In this document: one piece after another, positions 1-9,332 of the stretch
Layout of the letters: each line of letters opens with the position of its first letter
How positions within the stretch are numbered: position 1 is the first letter of the stretch
Assembly: GCA_017429165.1 (NCBI GenBank)
Contig: JAFRPL010000036.1
Location: forward strand, 75,848 to 139,847
From: Clostridia bacterium
GTDB taxonomy: Bacteria > Bacillota > Clostridia > Oscillospirales > CAG-382
Direction: 5' to 3'
DNA: 64,000 bases
Made by a program: the position numbers and the translations under genes
The notes under the pieces: generated by a model
Told to the model about the DNA's origin: nothing
Seen by the model: only the letters and a program-made list of their open reading frames with translations
Databases searched by the model: none

Positions 1-1728
1 CTTGCGTACGCAAAACCGCATATAAAGAGTTTCCTTTTTGTACTGCTGCTTATGGTGGTTTCGATCGCTTACGAGATCATTTCGCCTATCATCGTCGGCG
101 AGATCGAAGAAACCATCAAAGCGAATTTCGAATTGTCGGAACTTTATATACGTGTCGCGCTTTATGCGGGAGTGCTCGTCGTTTCGCTGCTGTGCACGTA
201 TTTTCAGGCCATAGTACTTCAGAAAACCGGTCAGAAGATACTCTCCGCGATCCGTCAGGACCTTTTCGAACATATCGAAAAGCTCTCGCACGATCAGCTC
301 AACTCGATGCCGGTAGGCAAACTGGTGACACGCGTCACCAACGATACCAACGCGATCTCGTTTATGTTCACGAACATTATCGTGAATCTCGTAAAGAATA
401 TGTTCATCATCGTAGGCGTACTCGTGGCGATGATGGCGCTTAACTATATGCTGACGCTGATGGTGCTTTGTTTCGCACCGTTCATAGCGATTTTTACGCT
501 CATATTCAGAAAATTTTCACGGCGTGCGTACCGCAGAGTAAAAGACGGTACGACGGATATAAACACCTTCCTTTCGGAAAATCTTTCCGGCATCAAGGTA
601 ATACAGATATTCAACCGCGAAGAACGCAAGAAACGGGAGTTTTCCGAAAAGAACACCGAACTCGGCAAAGCGAAAAAATCGCAGATCTTCGTTTTCGGCG
701 TGTTCCGCCCGGTGGTATATATGCTTTATATAGCTTCAGAAATGTGTCTGATGTATCTCGGCGGCAAGGGCTATATAAACAATACGTCGTTCCTGGGACA
801 GTTCATCACCAGCGGGACTATCGTAACGTTTTATCTCTACATATCGCGTTTCTTCACGCCTATCCAAAGTCTTGCGGAACAGTTCAACTGGCTGCAGTCT
901 GCGTTCGCTTCGGCGGAAAAGATATTCACGATATTCGATATCGAACCCGAGATAGTCGATTCACCCGACGCGATCGAGCTTGAAAACGTAAAAGGAGATA
1001 TTGAATTCAAAGACGTCTGGTTCTGTTACGTCAAGGATGAATGGGTGCTCAAGGGCGTTTCGTTTAAAGTGAACGCCGGCGACACAGTCGCCTTCGTAGG
1101 AGCGACCGGTTCGGGCAAAACGACGATACTTTCGCTGCTTTGCAGGAATTATGATATTCAGCGCGGTCAGATACTCGTCGACGGAATTGACATACGAAAA
1201 ATCAGGATCGCCTCGCTGCGCAGTCATTTCGGGCAAATGCTTCAGGATGTGTTCCTGTTTTCCGGAACAGTACGCTCGAACATCCTGCTGCGCAAGGAAA
1301 ACGTCACGCAGGAAGAAATAATGCAGGCGTGCCGCTACGTCAACGCCGATAAGATAATAGAAAAACTTCCCAAAGGGCTTGACGAGGAAGTGCGCGAACG
1401 CGGCAACAACTTTTCAGCCGGTCAGCGCCAGCTGATATCGTTTGCTAGGACGATTATCCATAAACCCGAGATAATGATACTCGACGAAGCCACGGCGAAC
1501 ATCGACACAGAAACCGAAGTGCTCATTCAGGATTCGCTCGAAAAGCTCATGAAGATCGGCACGCTGCTCATAGTCGCACACCGCCTTTCCACGATCCAGC
1601 ACGCCGATAATATCATATATCTTTCGCACGGCGAGATTATCGAGCAGGGAACACACCAGCAGCTGCTCGCCGCCAAAGGAAGATATTATGACCTGTATAT
1701 GCTCCAGTACGAGCACGCAGATAAATAA
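1..1728 (+). CDS. ABC exporter, membrane domain fused to ATPase (5' end outside window)
   Basis: The frame is open from base 1, so the true start lies before the window; the first in-frame ATG is at 52. The N-terminal half is a transmembrane exporter domain and the C-terminal half an ATPase. Counted from that ATG, the Walker A motif VGATGSGKTT is near residue 349, a variant signature FSAGQRQ (usual LSGGQ) near 454, Walker B IMILDEATA near 474 with its catalytic Glu, and the H-loop VAHRLS near 508. Known: such half-transporters with SAGQ signatures often work as heterodimers of the YheI/YheH or BmrC/BmrD kind, exporting drugs or lipids from the cytoplasm. The partner would be upstream, outside the window. 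Substrate unknown. Confidence 0.93.
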   Translation, partial: LAYAKPHIKSFLFVLLLMVVSIAYEIISPIIVGEIEETIKANFELSELYIRVALYAGVLVVSLLCTYFQAIVLQKTGQKILSAIRQDLFEHIEKLSHDQLNSMPVGKLVTRVTNDTNAISFMFTNIIVNLVKNMFIIVGVLVAMMALNYMLTLMVLCFAPFIAIFTLIFRKFSRRAYRRVKDGTTDINTFLSENLSGIKVIQIFNREERKKREFSEKNTELGKAKKSQIFVFGVFRPVVYMLYIASEMCLMYLGGKGYINNTSFLGQFITSGTIVTFYLYISRFFTPIQSLAEQFNWLQSAFASAEKIFTIFDIEPEIVDSPDAIELENVKGDIEFKDVWFCYVKDEWVLKGVSFKVNAGDTVAFVGATGSGKTTILSLLCRNYDIQRGQILVDGIDIRKIRIASLRSHFGQMLQDVFLFSGTVRSNILLRKENVTQEEIMQACRYVNADKIIEKLPKGLDEEVRERGNNFSAGQRQLISFARTIIHKPEIMILDEATANIDTETEVLIQDSLEKLMKIGTLLIVAHRLSTIQHADNIIYLSHGEIIEQGTHQQLLAAKGRYYDLYMLQYEHADK

Positions 1729-1744
1729 CCGTTTACATACGCAG

Positions 1745-1778
1745 ACCGCCGCAATTCACGGCGGTTTCTGTGATTTTT
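1745..1778 (+). terminator. Terminator after ABC exporter gene
   Basis: A 7-bp stem ACCGCCG/CGGCGGT (1745-1751 and 1759-1765) with a 7-base loop is followed by TTTCTG and a further run of five T. It lies 17 bases after the exporter stop codon and before the his promoter. Confidence 0.75.
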
Positions 1779-1809
1779 AAGATAATTTGAAACTTTTTGA
1801 AAATTGCTA

Positions 1810-1838
1810 TTGACTTTAGCGCGATAAAGTGTTACAAT
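1810..1838 (+). promoter_or_regulatory. his operon promoter
   Basis: TTGACT (1810-1815), a 17-base spacer and TACAAT (1833-1838). Only 35 bases separate the -10 box from the hisZ ATG. This leaves no room for a T-box or a classical his leader peptide, so any regulation would act at the promoter. Confidence 0.8.
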
Positions 1839-1873
1839 AGCGCCATAGATTTATTTGTAAGGAGCTGAAACAC

Positions 1874-3001
1874 ATGCGGTATACCGAAAATTCAAGACCC
1901 GAACCGACCGAACGCCTTGTCTTTTCTCTACGCGAGTTATATTCGTCATTCGGTTATAAAAGATACCGCATGAGCAAATTCGAGGAATACGATTTCTATT
2001 CGCGCAACAAAGAATTCCTCGTATCAGACCAGATCATCACGTTTACCGATACAAACGGCAGACTCATGGCGCTAAAACCCGACGTCACGCTTTCAATTAT
2101 TAAAAACAGCCCGGAAAACTCCGGTATTTCCAAGCTTTTTTACGATGAAAACGTTTATCGCGTCACCCGCAGTTCCGGTACTTTCCGCGAAATAAAACAG
2201 GTCGGGCTCGAATGCATCGGCAATACCGATCCGTACTGCCTTTCCGAGGTAATGTATCTCGCATCGCAGACGCTTGAACGCGTATCTTCAAAAAACGCGC
2301 TTACTCTTTCGCACCTTGGCATACTCGGCAAATTCGCTGCGTCCGTCGGCGGAGACGAATATACAACTGCGCGCCTTTTAGAATGCGCCTCATCCAAGAA
2401 TACGCACGATATTGACTCCATATGCGTTTCAGCCGGGATCCCCGTATGCAATGCGAGCGCTTTCAAGCAGCTTATATCGCTCTGCGGCGCCCCCGAACAG
2501 GTCGTGGATCAAATCGCAAATATAGAAGGCGCTCCCGACGTCAACAAAGAGGTCGGTGAACTTATATCGTCAATGGGAATATTCAAAGATTCGCCTGTCA
2601 GAAGCAAGATCGTAATAGATTTTTCCGTCACCGGCGATATGAACTACTACAACGGTATCGTTTTCAAGGGTTACGTCGACGGCGTGCCCGACAGCGTACT
2701 TTCCGGCGGCTGTTACGACACGCTTATGCGCAAACTCGGTAAGCGCTCCGGCGCCGTTGGATTCGCGATTTATCTCGATAAGCTCGAGCGGCTGTTCGGC
2801 GAAGACAGCGAGTACGATTCAGACGTAATGCTCGTTTACGAGAAAGGATCGGATCCTGCTCTGATCCGCAAAGCGGCGGAAGAGCTCAACTCAAAAGGAC
2901 TCACCGTGTTTTGCACTCCGGACGCCGTAAAAGACCGTAAATGCCGTTATGTCTGCGAATTCAAGGACGGAAAGGTGAAGGGAACAGATGGAATATCTTA
3001 A
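1874..3001 (+). CDS. hisZ: ATP phosphoribosyltransferase regulatory subunit HisZ
   Basis: HisZ is a class II histidyl-tRNA synthetase-like protein without aminoacylation activity. It joins the short form of HisG to make the active, histidine-inhibited first enzyme of histidine synthesis. The 375 residues match the family (about 380-400). Synthetase-like stretches are visible, such as LMALKPDVTLSI (motif-2 region) and YYNGIVFKGY (histidine-A-like region). The ATG at 1874 follows AAGGAGC by about 8 bases. The next gene, hisG, is of the short HisZ-dependent type and overlaps by 14 bases, which supports the call. First gene of a nine-gene operon. Confidence 0.93.
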   Translation: MRYTENSRPEPTERLVFSLRELYSSFGYKRYRMSKFEEYDFYSRNKEFLVSDQIITFTDTNGRLMALKPDVTLSIIKNSPENSGISKLFYDENVYRVTRSSGTFREIKQVGLECIGNTDPYCLSEVMYLASQTLERVSSKNALTLSHLGILGKFAASVGGDEYTTARLLECASSKNTHDIDSICVSAGIPVCNASAFKQLISLCGAPEQVVDQIANIEGAPDVNKEVGELISSMGIFKDSPVRSKIVIDFSVTGDMNYYNGIVFKGYVDGVPDSVLSGGCYDTLMRKLGKRSGAVGFAIYLDKLERLFGEDSEYDSDVMLVYEKGSDPALIRKAAEELNSKGLTVFCTPDAVKDRKCRYVCEFKDGKVKGTDGIS

Positions 3002-3623
3002 TATTGCGCTCCCCAAAGGCCGGCTCGGGGAAAAAGTATACCGTCTATTCGAAGACGCCGGTTTCGGCTGTCCTTCGCTTTTGCAGCCGGGCAGAAAACT
3101 CATATTCGAAAACAATCAAAATTACGTCCGCTATTTTTGGGTAAAACCTTCGGACGTGGCTGTCTACGTAGAACACGGCGCCGCCGATATCGGAGTCGCC
3201 GGCAAAGATATAATCGCGGAATACGCACCCGACGTCTATGAACTGCTCGATCTCGGGCTCGGCAAATGCCGCGTATGCGTCGCCGCTCCCAAGGATTTCA
3301 ACGACGACACCCGCAAAACGCTCAGAGTTGCGACGAAATTCTGCCGAATAGCTCGCAATTATTATGCGAATACCGGTAGGGATATCGATATAATCCCTTT
3401 GAACGGTTCCATCGAGATCGCTCCCATACTCGGGCTTTCAGACGTAATTGTCGACATAGTAGAAACCGGCACAACTTTAAAGGAAAACGATCTTTCGATC
3501 GTTGCCGAGATAATGCCCGTAAGCGCGCGTCTTATCTCGAACAAAGCGTCATTCAGGTTCAAAAACGATCAGATCGAAAACCTTACCGCGAAACTTTCCG
3601 CGCAGATCGGAGATATACAATGA
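2988..3623 (+). CDS. hisG: ATP phosphoribosyltransferase, short form HisG
   Basis: Catalyses the first step of histidine synthesis: ATP plus PRPP give phosphoribosyl-ATP. At 211 residues it is the short form, lacking the C-terminal regulatory domain and therefore needing HisZ, encoded just upstream. The start NIALPKGRLGE and the PRPP-binding loop VETGTTLKEN (near residues 156-166) are typical. It overlaps hisZ by 14 bases and its stop overlaps the hisD ATG by 4, indicating translational coupling. Confidence 0.96.
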   Translation: MEYLNIALPKGRLGEKVYRLFEDAGFGCPSLLQPGRKLIFENNQNYVRYFWVKPSDVAVYVEHGAADIGVAGKDIIAEYAPDVYELLDLGLGKCRVCVAAPKDFNDDTRKTLRVATKFCRIARNYYANTGRDIDIIPLNGSIEIAPILGLSDVIVDIVETGTTLKENDLSIVAEIMPVSARLISNKASFRFKNDQIENLTAKLSAQIGDIQ

Positions 3624-4900
3624 TCAAGATCATAAAAAGCAAAGAAGTCGGCCTTTCCGATATAGTCAAGCGCATTTCGAACAACTCAGCTGTTACCGCC
3701 GCCGTAGAAACCATCGTTTCCGCCGTACGGCGCGAAGGCGATAAAGCTCTGTACGACTTTACCGAACGCTTTGACAAAGTAAAACTCGATTCTCTGCGCG
3801 TTTCCGCCGAAGAGATAAAAGATGCAGTCGAAAGAATCGATAAAGAGTTTATTCGCATTCTCAAGCGCGCATATGATAATATAACGGAATACCATTCAGC
3901 GCAAAAGCGCACCGGCTTTGTCACCGAGCGCGACAACGGCGTCATATTAGGCCAGAAAGTTATCCCGCTCGCACGCGTTGGCATATACGTGCCGGGGGGC
4001 ACGGCGGCGTATCCTTCGACCGTGCTTATGGATTCCATCCCGGCAAAGATCGCCGGATGCCGGGAGATCATAATGGTCACACCGCCGGATAAGACAGGCA
4101 AAGTGAATCCCGCGATCCTCGCCGCGGCGTCTGTCGCGGGTATTGATACCATTTTCAAGATCGGCGGCGCCCAGGCGATTGCGGCGCTCGCATACGGAAC
4201 GGAGACCGTGCCTAAAGTCGATAAGATAGTCGGCCCCGGCAACGCTTACGTCGCAGAAGCTAAAAAACAGGTTTACGGTGAAGTTTCCATAGATATGATC
4301 GCCGGTCCGAGCGAGATACTTATCATTGCCGATAAGAATTCCAATCCCGCGTTTGTCGCGGCTGATATGCTTTCTCAGGCAGAACATGACAAAATGGCGA
4401 CGGCGATACTCATCACCGAAAGCGAGGAGCTTGCTTATCTCGTAAGAGACGAGCTCGAAAACCGGCTCGCTAAGCTCGAAAGATCGGCCATCGCACGCGC
4501 CTCTATCGACGATAACGGAAGAATTATAATAGTTCCGGATCTCGCCGAAGCCGTAAAGATCTCCAATGACATAGCTCCCGAACACCTCGAACTTTGTGTC
4601 GACGATCCTTTTGCGCTTCTCGACGACGTTGTGAACGCCGGATCTGTGTTCATGGGCCGTTACTGTCCCGAACCTTTCGGCGATTATATGGCAGGGCCTA
4701 ACCACACGCTGCCCACAAGCGGGACCGCCCGGTTTTCGAGTCCGCTTTCCATTGACGACTTCATAAAGACCAGTCAGTTCACATACTTTACCAAAAATGC
4801 TTTTGACTCGCTTGCGCCGGACGTTGAATATTTTGCAAAAAAAGAAGGCCTTACGGCGCACGCGGCAAGCGTCAGCGTACGCAGGGAGGAAAAGAAATGA
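3620..4900 (+). CDS. hisD: Histidinol dehydrogenase
   Basis: Performs the last two steps of histidine synthesis: NAD-dependent oxidation of L-histidinol through histidinal to L-histidine, with a zinc ion. The 426 residues match the family. Signature stretches include VPGGTAAYPSTVLM, KIVGPGNAYVAEAK, DMIAGPSEILIIAD near residue 225, and GPNHTLPTSGTARF near 359. The ATG overlaps the hisG stop by 4 bases, and its stop overlaps hisC in the same way. Confidence 0.97.
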   Translation: MIKIIKSKEVGLSDIVKRISNNSAVTAAVETIVSAVRREGDKALYDFTERFDKVKLDSLRVSAEEIKDAVERIDKEFIRILKRAYDNITEYHSAQKRTGFVTERDNGVILGQKVIPLARVGIYVPGGTAAYPSTVLMDSIPAKIAGCREIIMVTPPDKTGKVNPAILAAASVAGIDTIFKIGGAQAIAALAYGTETVPKVDKIVGPGNAYVAEAKKQVYGEVSIDMIAGPSEILIIADKNSNPAFVAADMLSQAEHDKMATAILITESEELAYLVRDELENRLAKLERSAIARASIDDNGRIIIVPDLAEAVKISNDIAPEHLELCVDDPFALLDDVVNAGSVFMGRYCPEPFGDYMAGPNHTLPTSGTARFSSPLSIDDFIKTSQFTYFTKNAFDSLAPDVEYFAKKEGLTAHAASVSVRREEKK

Positions 4901-5964
4901 GCGTGTTTTTATCAGAAAGGTTTTCTTCGCTTACGCCTTACGTACCGGGCGAGCAGCCTCAGGATAAAAAGTATATCAAACTGAATACCAATGAATCACC
5001 GTTCCCGCCCGCTCCCAATGCGATCGACGCGGTCTCGCGGGCGGTTGAACGCCTGGCGCTGTATCCTGATCCCGAACAAAAGGCGCTGACTGAAAAAACC
5101 GCAGCGCTTTGCGGCGTGGGATTTGAAAACGTGCTTATGACCAACGGCTCGGACGAAGCGCTCGATTTCGCGTTCACCGCGTTCTGCGATACAAACAGTC
5201 CCGCGCTTTTCGCGGATATCACCTATGGCTTTTACAAAGTGTACGCCGAATGGAAACACGTGCCGTTTACCGAAATACCGTTGAACGATGATTTTACGCT
5301 TTCCGTCGACGACTATATCGGAAAAAAAGGCGCCGTGTTCATCGCCAATCCAAACGCGCCTACCGGCCTGCTCTTACCGGTAAGCGAAATAGAACGTCTG
5401 CTGCGTGCGGATGCATCGCGTCTTGTAGTCGTCGACGAAGCGTATATCGATTTCGGCGGCGAAACGGTCATACCTCTTATAAAAGAATACTGTAATCTGC
5501 TTGTCATCCGCACGTTTTCCAAATCGCGCTCGATGGCCGGCGCCCGTCTCGGGTTCGCAGTCGGATGCAAAGCTTTGATCGACGACCTGAAACAGATCAA
5601 GTATTCGTCAAATCCTTTCAACGTGAACGCACTTACAGCGGCTGCAGGGATCGCTTCTTTGGAAAACGATTCTTATAACGCGGAAAATTGCCGAACGATA
5701 TGCGAAAACAGGGAATACACCATTCGCGAACTTAGAAAAACGGGGTTTTTCGTCACCGATTCAAAGACCAATTTCGTGTTTGCGAAAAAACCGAATGTTT
5801 CCGGAAAGTATATTTACGAAACGCTCAAACAAAACGGGATTCTAGTAAGGCGTTTCGATACGCCGCGTATAGATGATTATGTGCGGATAACCGTAGGCAC
5901 GAAAGAACAGATGAAAACACTTATTTCAGAAATCAAGAAAATCACGGAGGCACAAAATGCGTGA
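4897..5964 (+). CDS. hisC: Histidinol-phosphate aminotransferase
   Basis: Class II PLP aminotransferase that transfers an amino group from glutamate to imidazole-acetol phosphate, giving histidinol phosphate. The 355 residues are normal. The N-terminal KLNTNESPFPP, the aspartate-bearing VVDEAYIDF and the PLP lysine in RTFSKS (Lys209) are all present. It overlaps hisD by 4 and hisB by 8 bases. No histidinol-phosphate phosphatase gene is in this operon, so that next step must be encoded elsewhere. Confidence 0.96.
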   Translation: MSVFLSERFSSLTPYVPGEQPQDKKYIKLNTNESPFPPAPNAIDAVSRAVERLALYPDPEQKALTEKTAALCGVGFENVLMTNGSDEALDFAFTAFCDTNSPALFADITYGFYKVYAEWKHVPFTEIPLNDDFTLSVDDYIGKKGAVFIANPNAPTGLLLPVSEIERLLRADASRLVVVDEAYIDFGGETVIPLIKEYCNLLVIRTFSKSRSMAGARLGFAVGCKALIDDLKQIKYSSNPFNVNALTAAAGIASLENDSYNAENCRTICENREYTIRELRKTGFFVTDSKTNFVFAKKPNVSGKYIYETLKQNGILVRRFDTPRIDDYVRITVGTKEQMKTLISEIKKITEAQNA

Positions 5965-6541
5965 ATCTGCTATCGAAAGAAAAACCACCGAAACACGAAT
6001 AAAGCTGTATCTGGCGATGTTACCCGGCAAAGTCGAGATCAACAGCGGCTGCGGTTTTCTCGACCACATGCTTACTCTTTTTGCGTCTCACGCGGGCTTT
6101 TCTCTCGCGGTAGAATGCAAAGGCGATACCTTTGTCGATTATCATCACACAGTCGAAGACGTCGGCATATGTCTCGGCAAGGCGTTTGCAGAAGCTATCG
6201 GTGATAAAAAGGGTATAAACCGTTACGGTTACGCGGTCATTCCCATGGACGAATCCCTTGTGCTTTCGTCGCTTGATATCTCCGGCAGATCCTATCTCGG
6301 ATTCGACGCAGAGTTTCCGACCCAGACAATCGGCGATTTCGATACCGAACTTGTGGAAGAATTCTGGATCGCTTTTACGCGCGCTTCACAGACGACTCTT
6401 CACTTCAAGATGTTTTCCGGCAGGAATTCGCATCACATAGCCGAAGCGATATTCAAATCAGCCGCACGTGCGTTCAAGCAGGCAGTATCGCTTGACCCTG
6501 CCGGTCCTGACTTTTTACCGTCCACGAAAGGGATGTTATAA
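5957..6541 (+). CDS. hisB: Imidazoleglycerol-phosphate dehydratase
   Basis: Dehydrates imidazoleglycerol phosphate to imidazole-acetol phosphate. The 194 residues correspond to the stand-alone dehydratase, not the enterobacterial fusion with histidinol phosphatase. Metal-binding motifs are present: GFLDHML, HHTVED (His63/His64) and HHIAEAIFK (from residue 159). The final TAA shares its last base with the hisH ATG (TAATG), so the two genes are translationally coupled. Confidence 0.97.
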   Translation: MRESAIERKTTETRIKLYLAMLPGKVEINSGCGFLDHMLTLFASHAGFSLAVECKGDTFVDYHHTVEDVGICLGKAFAEAIGDKKGINRYGYAVIPMDESLVLSSLDISGRSYLGFDAEFPTQTIGDFDTELVEEFWIAFTRASQTTLHFKMFSGRNSHHIAEAIFKSAARAFKQAVSLDPAGPDFLPSTKGML

Positions 6542-7161
6542 TGACAGCGATAGTCGATTACGGAGTAGGCAATCTCTTTTCGCTGTGCAGCTCGCTGCGT
6601 TTCCTCGGTGAAAACGCCGTCGTCACTTCAGATATCGGAACTATGAATAGCGCGGACAGAATAATACTCCCCGGCGTGGGCGCTTTCGGCGACGCAGCGC
6701 AAAAGCTGAGATCCGGTGGACTTGCTAATACTGTCGTCGAACTTGCGTCCGCCGGCAAACCTGTGCTTGGTATTTGCCTCGGCATGCAGCTATTGTTCGA
6801 AAAAAGCCTTGAATTCGGCGAACACGACGGTCTGGGACTTATCCCCGGAACGGTTATCCCGCTTTACGGAAAAATCGACGAATGTTTGAAAATCCCGCAT
6901 ATCGGCTGGAATGCGCTCGAATTCAAAAAACCGTCTGTGTTATTCAAGTATATCAAAAACGGCGACCACGTATATTTCGTCCACTCTTACTATGCAAGCG
7001 ATTGCGAACCGTATATCACGTCCGTAAGCGAATACGGCGCGGATGTGACGGCTTCCGTGGAACGTGGCAACGTATACGGGTGCCAGTTCCACCCGGAAAA
7101 AAGCGGAAGAGTGGGACTTGCCATACTCAAGGCGTTTACTGAAACGGAGCAAACCAAATGA
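6541..7161 (+). CDS. hisH: Imidazole glycerol phosphate synthase, glutaminase subunit
   Basis: Class I glutamine amidotransferase that passes ammonia to HisF. The nucleophile Cys79 lies in LGICLGMQLLF, and the His/Glu pair is in QFHPEK (His184, Glu186), so the glutaminase triad is intact. The 206 residues are normal. It overlaps hisB by 1 base and hisA by 4. Its intact triad contrasts with the altered or missing glutaminase parts of several other amidotransferases in this window. Confidence 0.97.
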   Translation: MTAIVDYGVGNLFSLCSSLRFLGENAVVTSDIGTMNSADRIILPGVGAFGDAAQKLRSGGLANTVVELASAGKPVLGICLGMQLLFEKSLEFGEHDGLGLIPGTVIPLYGKIDECLKIPHIGWNALEFKKPSVLFKYIKNGDHVYFVHSYYASDCEPYITSVSEYGADVTASVERGNVYGCQFHPEKSGRVGLAILKAFTETEQTK

Positions 7162-7871
7162 TAATATTCCCGGCAATTGATCTTTACGAAAAAAAAGCCG
7201 TTCGGCTTTATAAAGGCGACTATTCCCAAATGACCCTTTACGGTGACGATCCCGTGTCCGTCGCGTTAGCGATGCAGCGAAAGGGCGCCGCACATCTGCA
7301 TTTAGTGGACCTGGAGGGCGCGCGTGACAGCGGTACGCCGAATTTTGACATTGTATGTCAAATCAAGCAAAATACCTGTATGTTCTGCGAAATAGGCGGC
7401 GGAATACGCAGTATAAAAACGATCACCAAATATATAAACGCAGGTATAGACAGAGTCATTCTGGGCACCGCCGCAGTCGAAAACGAATCTCTCGTCAAAC
7501 AGTCTGTAGCCGAATTCGGCGATAAGATCGCCGTCGGCATAGATATCAAAAACGGCAGCGTCGCGGTGCGCGGATGGCTGAAAGACAGCGGCGTCTCCGC
7601 CGACGAACTGTTCGATAAAATGATATCCTGCGGCGTAAAAACCATAATCTGTACCGACGTTTCAAAAGACGGGGCGCAGGAAGGCGCTTCGCTCGGACTG
7701 TATTCGCGATTGAGCAAAAAGTATCCTGTCAACATCACTGCGTCAGGAGGCGTGACGACGCTTGGCGATATAAGAGCTCTTTCGGATTGCGGCCTATACG
7801 GCGCGATAATCGGAAAAGCATATTACACCGGAACTATAGATCTCGCTGAGGCGATTTCGGAGGCAAAATGA
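7158..7871 (+). CDS. hisA: ProFAR isomerase
   Basis: Isomerises ProFAR to PRFAR (an Amadori rearrangement) in histidine synthesis. It is a half-barrel-repeat TIM barrel of 237 residues. The catalytic Asp8 is in FPAIDLYEKKAVRL, and a second acidic segment is seen in CTDVSKDGAQEG. Phosphate-binding glycines are in EIGGGIRS and TASGGV. It overlaps both neighbours by 4 bases. Confidence 0.96.
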   Translation: MIIFPAIDLYEKKAVRLYKGDYSQMTLYGDDPVSVALAMQRKGAAHLHLVDLEGARDSGTPNFDIVCQIKQNTCMFCEIGGGIRSIKTITKYINAGIDRVILGTAAVENESLVKQSVAEFGDKIAVGIDIKNGSVAVRGWLKDSGVSADELFDKMISCGVKTIICTDVSKDGAQEGASLGLYSRLSKKYPVNITASGGVTTLGDIRALSDCGLYGAIIGKAYYTGTIDLAEAISEAK

Positions 7872-8626
7872 TAACAAAACGCATTATCCCGTGCCTGGAC
7901 GTCAAAGACGGAAGGGTGGTTAAGGGCGTAAATTTCAAATCACTCGGCGACGTAGATTCGCCCGTTGCACTTGCAAAGCGTTATTCCGAATGCGGTGCGG
8001 ACGAGCTCGTGTTTTACGACATAACCGCGTCTGCCGAGGGCCGCGCTTTGTTTACCGACATTTTATGCGAAACCGCCAAAAGCGTATTCATTCCGCTCAC
8101 GGTGGGTGGCGGGATTAACACCGTAAACGATTTCGACCGTGTGCTGAAATGCGGCGCCGATAAAGTAAGCGTCAATAGCGGAGCCATCCGCGACCCTTCG
8201 CTGGTTTATGAAGCGGCAAAGCTTTACGGAAGCCAGTGCGTAGTGCTGTCATGCGATATAATGCGTCAAAACGGCAAATTTTGCGTTTTTTCAAAGGGCG
8301 GCAGGGAATCCACCGGGCTGGAAGCGATCGAATGGATAAAGCGCTGCGTTGGCAGCGGAGCAGGCGAAGTCGTCGTGAATTCCATCGATACCGACGGCGT
8401 AAAACGCGGATTCGATATCGAGCTGCTTAACGCGGTCTGTTCCGCAGTCAGCGTACCGGTCATCGCATCCGGCGGCGCAGGATGCATTGAGGATTTTATC
8501 GACCTTTTCAAACAGGTGCCGGATATCGACGCCGGACTCGCCGCTTCGGTTTTTCATTTTAAAGAAGTCGACATCGGCGAACTCAAACGCGAAATGTATA
8601 AAAACGGAATCCCGGTCAGAATGTGA
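7868..8626 (+). CDS. hisF: Imidazole glycerol phosphate synthase, cyclase subunit
   Basis: Uses ammonia from HisH to turn PRFAR into imidazoleglycerol phosphate and AICAR. Catalytic Asp11 is in IIPCLDVKDGRVVKG and Asp130 in LSCDIMRQ; phosphate-binding VGGGIN and IASGGAG follow. The 252 residues match the family. The AICAR released is a purine intermediate and can be used by the AICAR transformylase encoded at 38185-39369 in the purine operon. Confidence 0.97.
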   Translation: MITKRIIPCLDVKDGRVVKGVNFKSLGDVDSPVALAKRYSECGADELVFYDITASAEGRALFTDILCETAKSVFIPLTVGGGINTVNDFDRVLKCGADKVSVNSGAIRDPSLVYEAAKLYGSQCVVLSCDIMRQNGKFCVFSKGGRESTGLEAIEWIKRCVGSGAGEVVVNSIDTDGVKRGFDIELLNAVCSAVSVPVIASGGAGCIEDFIDLFKQVPDIDAGLAASVFHFKEVDIGELKREMYKNGIPVRM

Positions 8627-8635
8627 GGTTTTATT

Positions 8636-9283
8636 ATGATCGACGTATCTAAACTAAAGTTAAACGAATACGGTCTTATACCTGCGATCGTCACCGACAG
8701 CAGATCCGGTAAAGTCCTTATGATGGCTTATATGAACAAAGATAGCATCGAGCGTACCGAACAGACGGGGCTCGCGTGTTTCTGGAGCCGTTCGAGGAAT
8801 CAGCTTTGGACCAAGGGAGAGACAAGCGGAAACTTTCTGCACGTGGTTTCGGTAACTTCCGACTGCGACAGCGACACGCTGCTAATATCGGCGCTGCCCG
8901 ACGGTCCGGCGTGCCACACGGGCGCATATTCCTGTTTTACAAACGAACTGTGGCGCTGCGAAGAAGAGAACGCCTTTTCGCTCCAATCGCTTATGGAACT
9001 TATAAAGGGCCGCAAAGCAGAAAAGAAAGACGGTTCGTATACTTCGTATCTGTTTGAAAAAGGGCTCGACAAAATACTTAAAAAAATCGGAGAAGAGTCC
9101 ACCGAAGTCATAATAGCCGCCAAAGCGTGCGACAAAAAAGATACCGTTTACGAGATCGCTGATCTTACTTACCACGTTCTAGTACTGATGGCCGAGGCCG
9201 GAATCAGTATAGACGATATATATTCCGAACTCGCGTCGCGGCACGTAATAGACAAAAAAATAAAGCAGGAAAAAATGACCTGA
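8636..9283 (+). CDS. hisI: Bifunctional PR-AMP cyclohydrolase / PR-ATP pyrophosphatase
   Basis: A HisI-HisE fusion (HisIE) of 215 residues, catalysing steps two and three of histidine synthesis. The N-terminal HisI part (to about residue 115) has [18 protein letters not shown] and the zinc/magnesium site stretch DCDSDTLL, with PACHTG. The C-terminal HisE part has the MazG-like [11 protein letters not shown] and [10 protein letters not shown]. The ATG at 8636 lies 9 bases after the hisF stop, with GAGG close upstream. Last gene of the operon. Confidence 0.96.
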   Translation: MIDVSKLKLNEYGLIPAIVTDSRSGKVLMMAYMNKDSIERTEQTGLACFWSRSRNQLWTKGETSGNFLHVVSVTSDCDSDTLLISALPDGPACHTGAYSCFTNELWRCEEENAFSLQSLMELIKGRKAEKKDGSYTSYLFEKGLDKILKKIGEESTEVIIAAKACDKKDTVYEIADLTYHVLVLMAEAGISIDDIYSELASRHVIDKKIKQEKMT

Positions 9284-9293
9284 CAAAAATCAA

Positions 9294-9332
9294 ACGCCCC
9301 ACGCTGCCAAACGGCAGTCGGGGCGTGTTTTA
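9294..9332. terminator. Shared terminator between hisIE and the YgjV-like gene
   Basis: Long hairpin with arms ACGCCCC plus CTGCC and GGCAG plus GGGGCGT and a short loop. It is followed by GTTTTATT on the plus strand and TTTGATTTTTG on the minus strand, so it can serve both converging genes. Confidence 0.85.

Noticed and set aside
1839..1873. T-box or his leader peptide before hisZ
   Set aside because: Only 35 bases separate the -10 box from the start codon and they contain no His-codon run or T-box sequence.
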